From contig NZ_FNRX01000002.1 in the NCBI RefSeq assembly GCF_900105195.1, positions 2,294,001-2,358,000 on the forward strand: a stretch of DNA of 64,000 nucleotides, written 5' to 3'. Both the position numbers and the translations under genes were made by a program. Positions 50,829 through 60,018 of the stretch are shown in pieces. A model generated the notes under the pieces. The model searched no databases. It saw nothing but the letters and a program-made list of their open reading frames with translations, and was not told the DNA's origin. Source of the DNA: Rhodococcus pyridinivorans. GTDB taxonomy: Bacteria; Actinomycetota; Actinomycetes; Mycobacteriales; Mycobacteriaceae. Numbering within the stretch: position 1 is the first letter of the stretch; every line of letters starts with the position of its first letter.

Positions 50829-50906
50829 ATGCCGCGTTCGCGCGTAACCCTGGCGCTGATCGCGCTGCTGATCATCGTCGTCGTCGCATGGCTCGTCTCC
50901 ATGTGA
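50829..50906 (+). CDS. Tiny membrane peptide, 25 residues
   Basis: The ATG is 1 base after the previous stop. The product has a basic start (PRSRVT) and a single hydrophobic helix (LALIALLIIVVVAWLV). Tight spacing suggests translational coupling with the 68-residue protein. I recognise no family. Confidence 0.45.
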   Translation: MPRSRVTLALIALLIIVVVAWLVSM

Positions 50907-50985
50907 GCACGCCGCTCGCGCATCCGGTTCGGTGCTCGACGTCCGGTGTCCGAATCGTCGATTTCGGTCGACCCTCGACCTCTGC

Positions 50986-50991
50986 TAATCT
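50986..50991 (+). promoter_or_regulatory. -10 element TAATCT of the sulfate-transport operon
   Basis: TAATCT lies 7 bases before the GTG of the Cys leader ORF, so the operon transcript probably begins at that GTG. Confidence 0.5.
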
Positions 50992-50998
50992 CTGCCGC

Positions 50999-51091
50999 GT
51001 GTCCGCGACCACTCTGCCCCGCCTCCGCCACGAGTTGGCGTTGAGCGCTGTGGGCATGCCATCGGTCGCCGACATCGACTGTTGTCGCTGA
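50999..51091 (+). CDS. Cys-containing upstream leader peptide of subI-cysTWA
   Basis: A 30-codon ORF, GTG to TGA, ends ...VADIDCCR with two TGT Cys codons at 51080-51085. It is leaderless by its -10 spacing. It resembles the leaderless polycysteine short ORFs described in mycobacteria before sulfur genes, and its LPRLRHELAL segment resembles the Arg/His-rich part of actinobacterial sulfur-operon leader peptides. Three bases after its stop is CCTCCT, complementary to the AGGAGG of subI. A ribosome waiting for Cys-tRNA would cover CCTCCT. Confidence 0.65.
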   Translation: MSATTLPRLRHELALSAVGMPSVADIDCCR

Positions 51092-51093
51092 AT

Positions 51094-51237
51094 CCTCCTT
51101 CTCTCCGCGGTCCCCGTCTTCCGGATCCTCTCGTCCGTCGGTGCCGCATCCTCGCGAATCCCGGCCGGTCCGATTCCGGCAGCCCCTCGTCCGGTGCCGG
51201 TCGCGTTCATCCCCCCTCGAAACAGCCCCTCAGGAGG
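51094..51237 (+). promoter_or_regulatory. Anti-Shine-Dalgarno CCTCCT and the subI ribosome binding site it can pair with
   Basis: CCTCCT (51094-51099) and AGGAGG (51232-51237) are perfectly complementary over 6 bases, 132 bases apart. The span between them contains no gene. Pairing would hide the subI ribosome binding site. Confidence 0.4.
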
Positions 51238-51243
51238 CTCGTC

Positions 51244-52269
51244 ATGAAACGTTCCAGGTTCGTTGTCGCGGCGTTCGCCGCGGTCACCGCACTCTCCCTC
51301 ACCGCCTGCTCCGGTGGTTCGAGCGACACCGTCGGAGCCGAGAGCGGCGGCGACGGATCCGGCGGCACGGTCAACCTCTACGCCTACGCCGTGCCCAAGG
51401 TCGGATTCGACTCGCTGATCCCCGCCTTCCAGGAGAGCGAGGAAGGCGAGGGCGTCGTCTTCCAGCAGTCCTACGGCGCCTCCGGAGACCAGTCCCGCAA
51501 GGTGCGCGACGGCGCCGAGGCGAACTTCGTGAACTTCTCCGTCGAGCCCGACATCACCCGTCTCGTCGACGCGGGACTCGTCGACGAGAACTGGAACGAC
51601 AACGCCTACAACGGGATACCGTTCGGATCGGTCGTGACCATCGTCGTCCGTGAGGGCAACCCGAAGAACATTCGGGACTGGGACGACCTGCTCCGGCCGG
51701 ATGTCGAGGTCGTCACCCCCAACCCGTTCAGCTCGGGTTCGGCGAAGTGGAACCTGCTTGCACCGTACGCCGCGAAGAGCAACGGCGGCGCCGACCCGCA
51801 GGCCGGCATCGACTACGTCACCGCACTGGTCACCGACCATGTGAAGGTACAGCCGAAGTCCGGTCGCGAGGCCACCGAGACCTTCCTGCAGGGCACCGGC
51901 GACGTGCTGCTGAGCTACGAGAACGAGGCACTGTTCATCGAGCGCAACGGCGACCCCGTCGAGCACGTCACCCCGCCCGTCACCTTCAAGATCGAGAACC
52001 CTGCGGCGGTACTGAAGAACGCGAAGGACGTCGAGGTCGCGCAGGCGTTCAACGACTTCCTGTACACCCCCGAGGCCCAGCGCCTGTGGGCCGAAGCCGG
52101 TTTCCGGCCCGTCGATCCGACCGTCGCCGAGGAATTCGCCGATGAGTTCCCGCAGCCGGAGAAGCTGTGGACCGTCGCCGATCTCGGCGGCTGGGAGACC
52201 GTGAACGAGGAGCTGTTCGCCGACAGCACCGGCACCATCGCGGTGATCTACGACAACGCAACGAAGTAG
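51244..52269 (+). CDS. subI: Sulfate-binding lipoprotein
   Basis: SubI (341 residues) is the periplasmic-side sulfate receptor of the CysTWA importer. The signal is KRSRFVVAAFAAVTALSLTACSG with lipobox LTAC, lipidated Cys near residue 21. The mature part has the Sbp fold: LYAYAVPKVGFDSLIPAFQE, QQSYGASGDQSRKVRDGAEA and EVVTPNPFSSGSAKWNLLAP, segments that bind the sulfate oxyanion. AGGAGG lies 6 bases before the ATG. It is the first gene of the transporter operon and probably under cysteine control through the upstream leader ORF. Confidence 0.95.
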   Translation: MKRSRFVVAAFAAVTALSLTACSGGSSDTVGAESGGDGSGGTVNLYAYAVPKVGFDSLIPAFQESEEGEGVVFQQSYGASGDQSRKVRDGAEANFVNFSVEPDITRLVDAGLVDENWNDNAYNGIPFGSVVTIVVREGNPKNIRDWDDLLRPDVEVVTPNPFSSGSAKWNLLAPYAAKSNGGADPQAGIDYVTALVTDHVKVQPKSGREATETFLQGTGDVLLSYENEALFIERNGDPVEHVTPPVTFKIENPAAVLKNAKDVEVAQAFNDFLYTPEAQRLWAEAGFRPVDPTVAEEFADEFPQPEKLWTVADLGGWETVNEELFADSTGTIAVIYDNATK

Positions 52270-52278
52270 AGCACGCGC

Positions 52279-53181
52279 GTGACCGTTTCGGAACACACCG
52301 CCGGGTCGGGAGATTCGTCTCCCGCCCCGGCGGGTTCGCGTCGCCGGCCGTCCGCCACGGCCCCCGCCCGACCACGACGCCGGATGTTCACCGGCGCCGT
52401 CGGGCCCCTCGGTATCGGCATCGCCACACTGTGGTTGAGCCTGATCGTCCTGCTTCCCCTCGCGGCCCTGGCCTTCCACTCCGTCTCGGACGGTCTCGGG
52501 ACGTTCGTCGATGCGATCACCGCTCCGGCCGCCCTGGCGACCCTACGGATCACCGTCGTCGTCTCGCTGGTCGTCGCGGCGATCAACGCGGTGATGGGCA
52601 CGGTGATCGCCTGGGTGCTCGTCCGCGACGAGTTCCCGGGCAAGAAGTTCGTCAATGCCCTGATCGACCTGCCCTTCGCGCTACCGACGATCGTCGCGAG
52701 CATCGTGCTGCTCTCGCTGTACGGGCCGCAGAGCCCGATCGGTGTGCAGCTCAACGCGACCGAGCCGGGACTGGTGGTGGCGCTGGCGTTCGTCACGCTG
52801 CCGTTCGTGGTGCGCTCGGTGCAGCCGGTGCTCATCGAGGCCGACCGTGAGGTCGAGGAGGCCGCCGCCTCGCTCGGCGCCGGCAACTTCACGATCTTCC
52901 GCACGGTCGTGCTGCCCGTGCTCGCGCCTGCGGTCCTCGGCGGCACCGGCCTGGCATTCGCCCGCGCCATCGGCGAGTACGGCTCGATCGTGCTCATCGG
53001 CGGCAACATCCCGTACAAGACCCAGGTCGCGTCGCAGTACATCCAGCAGCAGATCGAGATCGACCGGCCGGTCAACGCCGCCGCGGTCTCCGTCGCGCTG
53101 CTGGTGATCGCCTTCGTCGTGCTGTTCGTCCTGCGCCTGGTCGCAAATCGGGGGCTGCGCCGAGAGGAGGACGACCGGTGA
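52279..53181 (+). CDS. cysT: Sulfate ABC transporter permease CysT
   Basis: CysT (300 residues) has a 45-residue cytoplasmic N-terminus and about six membrane helices. The EAA-type loop contacting the ATPase is EADREVEEAAASLGAGNFTI followed by FRTVVLPVLAPAVLGGTGLAF. The region LIDLPFALPTIVASIVLLSL is characteristic of sulfate permeases. The GTG start is 9 bases after subI, and the end overlaps cysW by 4 bases. Confidence 0.94.
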   Translation: MTVSEHTAGSGDSSPAPAGSRRRPSATAPARPRRRMFTGAVGPLGIGIATLWLSLIVLLPLAALAFHSVSDGLGTFVDAITAPAALATLRITVVVSLVVAAINAVMGTVIAWVLVRDEFPGKKFVNALIDLPFALPTIVASIVLLSLYGPQSPIGVQLNATEPGLVVALAFVTLPFVVRSVQPVLIEADREVEEAAASLGAGNFTIFRTVVLPVLAPAVLGGTGLAFARAIGEYGSIVLIGGNIPYKTQVASQYIQQQIEIDRPVNAAAVSVALLVIAFVVLFVLRLVANRGLRREEDDR

Positions 53182-53984
53182 AACCGTCCCTCGCATCCCG
53201 ACTGTCGCTGCGCTTCGTCGCGCTCGCCTACCTGTTCGTACTGTTGCTCGTCCCGATCGGGGTGATCCTCTACCGCACCTTCGAGAACGGCATCGTGGCG
53301 TTCGCCGAGTCGATCAGCACCCCGGCGGCGATCTCGGCTCTGAACCTGTCGCTGCTCATCGTCGCGATCGTCGTACCCGTGAACGTGATCTTCGGCATCG
53401 TCGTCGCGCTGGCGCTCGTCCGCGGCAGATTCCCGGGGAGGGGACTGTTGCAGGCCGTCGTCGACCTGCCCTTCGCGGTCTCGCCGATCGTCGTGGGTGT
53501 CGCCCTGATCATGTTGTGGGGCGCCAACGGCTGGTTCGGTGCCGTCGAGGATCTCGGCTTCAAGGTGATCTTCGGCCTGCCGGGCATGGTGCTCGCGACG
53601 ATCTTCGTGACGCTGCCGTTCGTCGTGCGCGAGGTCGAACCGGTGCTGCGCGAGATCGGTGAGGAGCAGGAGCAGGCCGCCGCGACCCTCGGCGCGAACA
53701 CCTGGCAGACCTTCTGGCGGATCACGTTGCCGGCGATCCGCTGGGGCCTGACCTACGGCATCGTCCTCACCGTCGCGCGGGCCCTCGGCGAGTTCGGCGC
53801 CGTCATCATGGTCTCGTCCGGCTTCCCCGGCGTCTCCCAGACCCTGACGCTGCTCGTGCACGCCCGGTACATCGACGACCACAACACCTTCGGCGCCTAC
53901 AGCGCCGCGACCCTGCTCATGGCCATCGCGGTGATCGTCCTGCTGCTGATGACCCTGCTCGACCGGAAGAGGACCACCGAATGA
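53178..53984 (+). CDS. cysW: Sulfate ABC transporter permease CysW
   Basis: CysW (268 residues) is the partner permease with about six helices. Its EAA loop reads [20 protein letters not shown] then [40 protein letters not shown] matches the family. It overlaps cysT (GTGA) and cysA (ATGA), indicating stoichiometric coupled translation. Confidence 0.94.
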   Translation: MKPSLASRLSLRFVALAYLFVLLLVPIGVILYRTFENGIVAFAESISTPAAISALNLSLLIVAIVVPVNVIFGIVVALALVRGRFPGRGLLQAVVDLPFAVSPIVVGVALIMLWGANGWFGAVEDLGFKVIFGLPGMVLATIFVTLPFVVREVEPVLREIGEEQEQAAATLGANTWQTFWRITLPAIRWGLTYGIVLTVARALGEFGAVIMVSSGFPGVSQTLTLLVHARYIDDHNTFGAYSAATLLMAIAVIVLLLMTLLDRKRTTE

Positions 53985-54979
53985 TCACTGTTACCGGGGC
54001 GCGCAAGAACTACGGAGATTTCGCCGCACTCGCCGACGTCGACATCGACATCCCGTCCGGCTCGCTCACCGCCCTGCTCGGACCCTCGGGTTCGGGGAAG
54101 TCGACGCTGCTGCGTTCGATCGCCGGCCTCGAGACCCTCGACGCGGGCACCGTCCACATCGCCGGTAAGGACGTCACCGGCGTCACCCCGCAGAAGCGCG
54201 ACATCGGTTTCGTCTTCCAGCACTACGCCGCGTTCAAGCACATGACCGTGCGCGAGAACGTCGCCTTCGGACTCAAGATCCGCAAGCGGCCCAAGGCCGA
54301 GATCACGAAGCGGGTCGACGACCTGCTCGAGATCGTCGGGCTCGGCGGGTTCCAGCGACGCTATCCGGCGCAGTTGTCCGGTGGCCAGCGTCAGCGCATG
54401 GCGCTCGCCCGTGCTCTCGCCGTCGACCCGCAGGTGCTGCTGCTCGACGAGCCGTTCGGTGCCCTGGACGCGAAGGTGCGCGCCGACCTGCGGACCTGGC
54501 TGCGCCGCCTGCACGACGAGGTGCACGTGACCACCGTGCTCGTCACGCACGACCAGGAGGAGGCGCTCGACGTCGCCGACCGCATCGCGGTGATGAATGC
54601 CGGACGTATCGAACAGGTCGGAACGCCGGAGGAACTCTACGATCGCCCGGCGAACAGCTTCGTGATGTCGTTCCTCGGGACGGTGTCCAAGCTCAACGGC
54701 GTGCTGGTGCGGCCGCACGACATCCGGCTCGCCCGGCAACCTGCGCTCTCCGACACCTCCGGCGGCTCGGTCGGTGTCACGCGGGCGACCGTCGAGCGTG
54801 TGGTCCGGCTGGGCTTCGAGGTGCGCGTCGAACTGCGCAACGACGCGACGGGTGAGCAGTTCACGACGCAGATCACCCGCGGCGAAACCCACGACCTGGG
54901 GCTCGTCGCGGGCGACACCGTCTACGCGCACGCTCCGGCCGCGTCGGAGACCGCCCCGCTCGGTACCGCCGCACAGTAA
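53981..54979 (+). CDS. cysA: Sulfate ABC transporter ATP-binding protein
   Basis: CysA (332 residues) energises sulfate/thiosulfate import. Walker A is [20 protein letters not shown], the Q-loop [20 protein letters not shown], the signature [20 protein letters not shown], Walker [21 protein letters not shown], and the switch His is in [25 protein letters not shown]-like regulatory domain fills the last 100 residues. It is the last gene of the subI operon, convergent with the stress-protein gene; no terminator hairpin is obvious in the 34-base gap. Confidence 0.96.
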   Translation: MITVTGARKNYGDFAALADVDIDIPSGSLTALLGPSGSGKSTLLRSIAGLETLDAGTVHIAGKDVTGVTPQKRDIGFVFQHYAAFKHMTVRENVAFGLKIRKRPKAEITKRVDDLLEIVGLGGFQRRYPAQLSGGQRQRMALARALAVDPQVLLLDEPFGALDAKVRADLRTWLRRLHDEVHVTTVLVTHDQEEALDVADRIAVMNAGRIEQVGTPEELYDRPANSFVMSFLGTVSKLNGVLVRPHDIRLARQPALSDTSGGSVGVTRATVERVVRLGFEVRVELRNDATGEQFTTQITRGETHDLGLVAGDTVYAHAPAASETAPLGTAAQ

Positions 54980-55013
54980 CCGAGCGGGGGACTCGAGGGT
55001 CACGCCGGTCGGC

Positions 55014-55904
55014 TCAGTGGGCCTCGGTTTCCGATCGGTGGTGGGCGCGGCAGATCATGACCGGACAGCAACTGTGATGGATGAGTCCCTGACTGCTCGA
55101 GCCGACCACCGCAGCGGCCAGCGGGCTCCGGCCGTGGCTGCCGACCACCACGAGCTGGGCACTCTTGGATTCCTCGAGCAGGACGATGTCGGGCTTGCCC
55201 CGCTCGACCCGGTAGGAGACCGCGACGTCGGGGAACCGTTCGGTGTGCCCGGAGGTATGCGACTTCATCTCCTCCCTCCGGTGCTCGACGTAGGCCGTCC
55301 AGTCCGTGAACCGTGACCCCTCGCCGTAGGTGAGCGTGGACTGCTCCGTCCAGGTGTGGATCGCGACGAGGGGTGCCTCGAGCGCCGCGGCGGTCGCGAA
55401 CGCATGCTCGACGGCGGACTCGCTGACCTCGGTGCCGTCCACTCCGACGACGACCGGGCGCCCGTCGGGCGGTTGGAATCCGTCGCGGCTGCGCCACGTC
55501 ACCACCGGGCATTCCGCGTGGTTGGCCACCGACACGACGTCGGAGCGCCGGATCATCGACTCCCACTCCGTGGTGGTCGTGTGGCCGAGGACGATCATCC
55601 GTGCCTCGCGCGACAGGTCGGTGAGCACTCGATCCGGCTTGCCCGACGGAGTGGACCGCCGGACCTCGACCCGGTCGACCGCGCCCCGGTCGACCGCGCC
55701 CCGAACTGCCGCTTCCGCGGCGGTCAGAACGGCTTCCTCCGACGGGTCGGTCCCGTCGCCGGAGGTGGGGGGATGAACGTGGACCAGGTCGATCGGTTCG
55801 CCGAGACGTCGGGCGACGCAGGCGGCCCACCGGGCCGCATCGAGTGCGCTGTCCGATCCGTCGATGCCGACGACGATTCCGTGACCGACATTGGCTGTGC
55901 CCAT
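55014..55904 (-). CDS. Universal stress protein with two tandem UspA domains
   Basis: The protein (296 residues) has two UspA repeats. The first starts IVVGIDGSDSALDAARWAAC and the second PVVVGVDGTEVSESAVEHAF. The second has the ATP-binding motif VVVGSHGRSPLAAAVVGSSS followed by QGLIHHSCCPVMICR; the first has IVLGHTTTTEW, which lacks the full glycine motif. Such proteins respond to dormancy and stress signals in mycobacteria. GAGGAGG lies 6 bases before the ATG at 55904. It is followed on the same strand by nothing related. Confidence 0.9.
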   Translation of the reverse strand: MGTANVGHGIVVGIDGSDSALDAARWAACVARRLGEPIDLVHVHPPTSGDGTDPSEEAVLTAAEAAVRGAVDRGAVDRVEVRRSTPSGKPDRVLTDLSREARMIVLGHTTTTEWESMIRRSDVVSVANHAECPVVTWRSRDGFQPPDGRPVVVGVDGTEVSESAVEHAFATAAALEAPLVAIHTWTEQSTLTYGEGSRFTDWTAYVEHRREEMKSHTSGHTERFPDVAVSYRVERGKPDIVLLEESKSAQLVVVGSHGRSPLAAAVVGSSSQGLIHHSCCPVMICRAHHRSETEAH

Positions 55905-56000
55905 GCTGCCTCCTCGCGTCACCATCCAGTGTGGTACGGATCGCAGTCTGGGCGCCAGTCCTGCGCACCTCGGCACGCCCGGAGCACGACCTCCCGACAG

Positions 56001-56891
56001 CTAGTCGCCGACGGCGTCCTTGCCGCGCTGCACGATCCTCGGGTCGGCCGGGAAGACGATCTGACGGTCCTTGTCGTCGTACTCGAACTGGTTGAGGAAG
56101 AACCGCATCGCGTTGACCCGGGCCCGCTTCTTGTCGTTGGACTTGATGGTCGTCCACGGCGCCCAGTCGGTGTCGGTGCGCCGGAACATCTCTTCCTTCG
56201 CGTCGGTGTACTGGTCCCACTTGTCGAGCGATTCGAGGTCCATCTCCGACAGCTTCCACCGTCGCACCGGATCGAGCTGGCGGATGGCGAAGCGCGTGCG
56301 CTGCTCCCTCCGGGTGACGGAGAACCAGAACTTCGTCAGGGTGATGCCGGCGTCCACGACGAGCTTCTCGAACAACGGGACGTGCTCCATGAAACGTTCG
56401 TACTCGTCGTCGCTGCAGAAACCCATGACCCGTTCGACGCCGGCTCGGTTGTACCAGGAGCGGTCGAACAGTACGAGCTCACCGGCGGTGGGGAAGTGCT
56501 GGATGTAGCGCTGCATATACCACTGGCCCTGCTCACGGTCGGACGGCTTGTTCAGCGCGACGGTCCGGGCGTGCCGGACGTTGATGTACTCCTGGAACCG
56601 CTTGATCGTGCCGCCCTTGCCGGCGGCGTCGCGACCTTCGAACACGATGATGTGCTTGGAGCCGTTGTCCTTGGCCCACGACTGGAACTTCAGCAGTTCG
56701 ATCTGCAGGAGATACTTCTCGACCTCGTAGGTGGCGCGGTCCATCCGGGTGTCGTACGGATAGTTCTCCCGCCAGGTGTCGACGGCCCGGCCCTCGATGT
56801 CGATCAGATCGGGGTCCTCACCGTGGTCGTCGCGCACCGAATAGCCCTCCGTGCGGAGCCGATCGATGTAGCGCCGAAGTTCGTTCTGCAC
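56001..56891 (-). CDS. ppk2: Polyphosphate kinase 2
   Basis: PPK2 (296 residues) transfers phosphate between polyphosphate and nucleotides, usually making GTP or ATP from polyphosphate. Walker A is IIVFEGRDAAGKGGTIKRFQ, the lid ALNKPSDREQGQWYMQRYIQ, and Walker B LVLFDRSWYNRAGVERVMGF. The single-domain length fits class I. With ppk1 at 25 kb the strain can both make and spend polyphosphate. GTG at 56891 follows GGGAGGG and is preferred to an upstream TTG. It lies beyond the end of the reductive sulfur operon, on the same strand, and may be transcribed with it. Confidence 0.93.
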   Translation of the reverse strand: MQNELRRYIDRLRTEGYSVRDDHGEDPDLIDIEGRAVDTWRENYPYDTRMDRATYEVEKYLLQIELLKFQSWAKDNGSKHIIVFEGRDAAGKGGTIKRFQEYINVRHARTVALNKPSDREQGQWYMQRYIQHFPTAGELVLFDRSWYNRAGVERVMGFCSDDEYERFMEHVPLFEKLVVDAGITLTKFWFSVTRREQRTRFAIRQLDPVRRWKLSEMDLESLDKWDQYTDAKEEMFRRTDTDWAPWTTIKSNDKKRARVNAMRFFLNQFEYDDKDRQIVFPADPRIVQRGKDAVGD

Positions 56892-56996
56892 GTGAGGCCC
56901 TCCCGGATCACCGATGTCGTCGGACGACGACCGTGACTCCGTTGTAGCGGAGGAATGCAAATCGTGCGTGAACTCGGGTGGAGATCCGGAAGTGAC

Positions 56997-57740
56997 TCAG
57001 GCCACGCGCAGTCCGCGCCGCCGGTGCACGGCCTCGGTGTAGCGCTCGGTGATCACCCGCGCGACGGCATCGTGCCGGGTGAGGGTCTGCGCGACCCGCA
57101 CGTGCCCGAGGCTGTCGGCCTCGGCGCAGGCACGGTCCCACAGCAGTCCGGGGGCGAGGATCCACGGTGTCAGCACGACGGTGCGGGCACCGCGGGAGGT
57201 GAGGTCGGCGAGGGTCGTCCCCACGGACGGACCGGTCGTGGCGAAGCACGCCGCGGCCTGCGTCCACGCCGTGCCGACGAGAATGCGGGGCACGACCAGC
57301 CCGGTCGCCCGGTTCGCTTCGGGGCGTCGCGATCCCACCGCGCACACTGCGATACCGACGGACGGATCGTCGGCCGACACCCCCGTGGCCGTGATGAGAT
57401 CGCGAGCCGCGTCGACGAGGAGATCGTCGTCGCCGAGGATCGGCGAGCACAGCACCTCGAGCAGCGGATGACGTTGCTGCGCTTCGTGCAACAGGGCCGG
57501 CAGATCGACCCGCGCGTGGAAGGCGCTGCCGAGCAGCAGCGGCACCACCGCGACCTGCCGGTGCCCGTCCGCGGCGAGCGCGTCGAGAGCCTGACCGACC
57601 GACGGGGTGTTCAGGTCGAGGAACGCGAGTCGCACGTCCAGACCGGGGTTCTCGGCCCGGACGGTGTCGAGCGCGGCAGCCACGGCCTGCGCCGAACGCG
57701 GGTCGCGACTGCCGTGCGCGACGGCGACGAGCGGCATCAT
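56997..57740 (-). CDS. Sirohydrochlorin ferrochelatase-like (CbiX/SirB) protein
   Basis: The protein (247 residues) is a CbiX-type chelatase. The first domain starts PLVAVAHGSRDPRSAQAVAA with the metal His, and AVVPLLLGSAFHARVDLPAL carries the second His. The C-terminal half is a degenerate repeat. It probably inserts iron into sirohydrochlorin to make siroheme, the cofactor of SirA in this operon. Its ATG overlaps the cysN stop (ATGA). The upstream siroheme methyltransferase is not in the window. Confidence 0.85.
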   Translation of the reverse strand: MMPLVAVAHGSRDPRSAQAVAAALDTVRAENPGLDVRLAFLDLNTPSVGQALDALAADGHRQVAVVPLLLGSAFHARVDLPALLHEAQQRHPLLEVLCSPILGDDDLLVDAARDLITATGVSADDPSVGIAVCAVGSRRPEANRATGLVVPRILVGTAWTQAAACFATTGPSVGTTLADLTSRGARTVVLTPWILAPGLLWDRACAEADSLGHVRVAQTLTRHDAVARVITERYTEAVHRRRGLRVA

Positions 57741-59071
57741 GCCGGGACGCGGTCCCCGAGCTCGATGTCGGCGAGTCCGTCGCCCACGAGACCCGCGGCG
57801 AGGGTGTTGCCCCCGGCCGGATCGATCAGCAGGAAGCTGCCGCTGCGGCGGTTGATGCGGTAGTCGTCCGCGGCGATCGGCTCGGCCACACGCACCGTGA
57901 TGCGCGCGATCTCGTTGAGCTCGATGCTCTCCGGGCTCGGGACGGAGGAGAGATCCTGCTCGTCGAACCGCTCGTCGATCGTCCCGACGATGGCCTGCGT
58001 GATGCGGGTGCCGTGCTTGAGCAGCAACCGGGCGCCCGGGCGCAACGGCTTCTCGGCGAGCCAGCACACGGTGGCCTCGAACTCCGACAGCGGCTCGGGT
58101 GCCGCCTCCGGGGTGGCGATGATGTCGCCGCGGGAGACGTCGACGTCGTCGGCGAGCACGAGGGTCACCGACCGGCCGGCGTGCGCGACATCGAATGCGC
58201 CGTCGGCACTGTCGATGCGCTCGACGGTGGTGCGGACACCGGACGGCAGCACGACGACCTCGTCACCGGGGCGCACGGACCCTGCCGCGACCTGACCGGC
58301 GTAGCCGCGGTAGTCGGGGAACTCGGCGGTGCGGGGACGGATCACGTACTGCACCGGGAAGCGCAGACCGGTCTCGTGCCGGCCGTGCACATCGGCGTCG
58401 ACGGGAACCGACTCGAGGTGCTCGATGAGCGTCGGGCCGTCGTAGTAGGGGGTGCTCTCGCTGCGCACGGCCACGTTGTCGCCGTGCAGCGCGGAGACCG
58501 GGATCTCCTGCACGTCCTCGGGTGCCCAGCCGAGCGAACTCGTCAGTTCCCCGAACTCGGCGGAGATCTGCGCGAACACCGAGGCCGGATCCTCGACGAG
58601 GTCGATCTTGTTGACCGCGAGGACGAGCTTCGGCACACCGAGCAGGGCCAGCACGGCGGCGTGCTTGCGGGTCTGCGAGACGACACCCTTGCGCGCGTCG
58701 ACGAGCAGGACGACGAGCTGCGCGGTGGACGCACCCGACACCGTGTTGCGGGTGTACTGGACGTGACCCGGGGTGTCCGCGAGGACGAAGCTGCGCTTCG
58801 GCGTCGCGAAGTAGCGGTACGCCACGTCGATGGTGATGCCCTGCTCACGCTCGGCGCGAAGGCCGTCGACGAGCAGCGAGAGGTCGGGGGTGTCGAGGCC
58901 GCGGTCGACCGACGCGCGGGTGACGGCGTCGATCTGGTCGGCGAGTACGGACTTGGTGTCGTAGAGCAGTCGTCCCACCAGGGTGGACTTGCCGTCGTCG
59001 ACCGAACCGGCGGTGGCGAGGCGCAGCAGCTGCGTGTCGCTCTGCACGCTCTGCTCGTGAAGGTCGCTCAT
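57737..59071 (-). CDS. cysN: Sulfate adenylyltransferase subunit 1 (GTPase)
   Basis: CysN (444 residues) couples GTP hydrolysis to APS formation by CysD. It is an EF-Tu-like GTPase with G1 LATAGSVDDGKSTLVGRLLY, G3 FVLADTPGHVQYTRNTVSGA and G4 VNKIDLVEDP, followed by two beta-barrel domains. The C-terminal APS-kinase (CysC) domain found in the mycobacterial CysNC fusion is absent, fitting direct reduction of APS by CysH. It starts 2 bases after cysD. Confidence 0.95.
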   Translation of the reverse strand: MSDLHEQSVQSDTQLLRLATAGSVDDGKSTLVGRLLYDTKSVLADQIDAVTRASVDRGLDTPDLSLLVDGLRAEREQGITIDVAYRYFATPKRSFVLADTPGHVQYTRNTVSGASTAQLVVLLVDARKGVVSQTRKHAAVLALLGVPKLVLAVNKIDLVEDPASVFAQISAEFGELTSSLGWAPEDVQEIPVSALHGDNVAVRSESTPYYDGPTLIEHLESVPVDADVHGRHETGLRFPVQYVIRPRTAEFPDYRGYAGQVAAGSVRPGDEVVVLPSGVRTTVERIDSADGAFDVAHAGRSVTLVLADDVDVSRGDIIATPEAAPEPLSEFEATVCWLAEKPLRPGARLLLKHGTRITQAIVGTIDERFDEQDLSSVPSPESIELNEIARITVRVAEPIAADDYRINRRSGSFLLIDPAGGNTLAAGLVGDGLADIELGDRVPA

Positions 59072-59073
59072 GA

Positions 59074-60018
59074 TCAGAAATAGCCCTCTCGCTTGCGGTC
59101 TTCCATCGCCGCTTCGGAAACCCGGTCGTCGCCGCGGGTGGCGCCGCGCTCGGTCAGTCGTGATGCCGCGACCTCGGCGAGGATCTCCTCGTTCGTGGAG
59201 GCCTCGGACAGGATCGCGCCGGTGGTCGATCCGTCGCCGACGGTGCGGTAGCGCACCGAACGCGTCTCGGGCTCTTCGCCCTCGGCCGGACCGCCCCAGA
59301 CACCCGGGGTCATCCACATGCCGTCGCGGCGGTAGACGGGGCGCTCGTGCGCGTAGTAGATGCTCGCCAGTTCGACGTTCTCGCGGGCAATGTAGCGCCA
59401 GATGTCGAGCTCGGTGAAGTTGCTCAGCGGGAAGACACGCACGTGCTCCCCGGGTGCGTGCCGCCCGTTGTACAGATTCCACAACTCCGGACGCTGACGC
59501 TTCGGATCCCACTGGCCGAATGCGTTGCGCAGCGAGAAGATCCGCTCCTTGGCGCGCGAACGCTCCTCGTCGCGGCGGCCGCCACCGAAGACGGCGTCGA
59601 ACCGGTTCTCCGAGATCGCGTCGAGCAGCGGCACGGTCTGCAGCGGGTTGCGGATGCCGTCGGGACGCTCGGTGAGCCGGCCGTCGGCGAGGTAGTCCTC
59701 GACACTCGCGACGTGCAGTCGAAGGTTGTACTTTTCGACGACGTGGTCGCGGAACTCGAGGACCTCGGGGAGGTTGTGGCCGGTGTCGACGTGCAGCAGC
59801 GCGAAGGGCAGCGGCGCGGGCCAGAACGCTTTGATGGCGAGGTGCAGCAGGACGGTGGAGTCCTTGCCTCCCGAGAACAGGATGACGGGGCGTTCGAACT
59901 CGCCCGCGACCTCGCGGAAGACGTGGATCGCTTCCGACTCGAGGGCGTCGAGGGTGTCGAACCGGTTGCCGTCCAGCAGCGTCCGGGTCTCGGTGGGATT
60001 CGTATCGGTGAGTGTCAT
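59074..60018 (-). CDS. cysD: Sulfate adenylyltransferase subunit 2
   Basis: CysD (314 residues) adenylates sulfate to adenosine 5'-phosphosulfate. The PP-loop is RPVILFSGGKDSTVLLHLAI near residue 40, followed by LLHVDTGHNLPEVLEFRDHV. The region GGGRRDEERSRAKERIFSLR and the C-terminal RYRTVGDGSTTGAILSEAS are conserved. Its ATG overlaps the cysH stop (ATGA). Confidence 0.96.
   Translation of the reverse strand: MTLTDTNPTETRTLLDGNRFDTLDALESEAIHVFREVAGEFERPVILFSGGKDSTVLLHLAIKAFWPAPLPFALLHVDTGHNLPEVLEFRDHVVEKYNLRLHVASVEDYLADGRLTERPDGIRNPLQTVPLLDAISENRFDAVFGGGRRDEERSRAKERIFSLRNAFGQWDPKRQRPELWNLYNGRHAPGEHVRVFPLSNFTELDIWRYIARENVELASIYYAHERPVYRRDGMWMTPGVWGGPAEGEEPETRSVRYRTVGDGSTTGAILSEASTNEEILAEVAASRLTERGATRGDDRVSEAAMEDRKREGYF

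Noticed and set aside
57741..59512. Long N-terminal extension of cysN over cysD
   Set aside because: The CysN start MSDLHEQSVQSD lies at 59071, 2 bases after cysD; the extra codons are out-of-frame cysD sequence.
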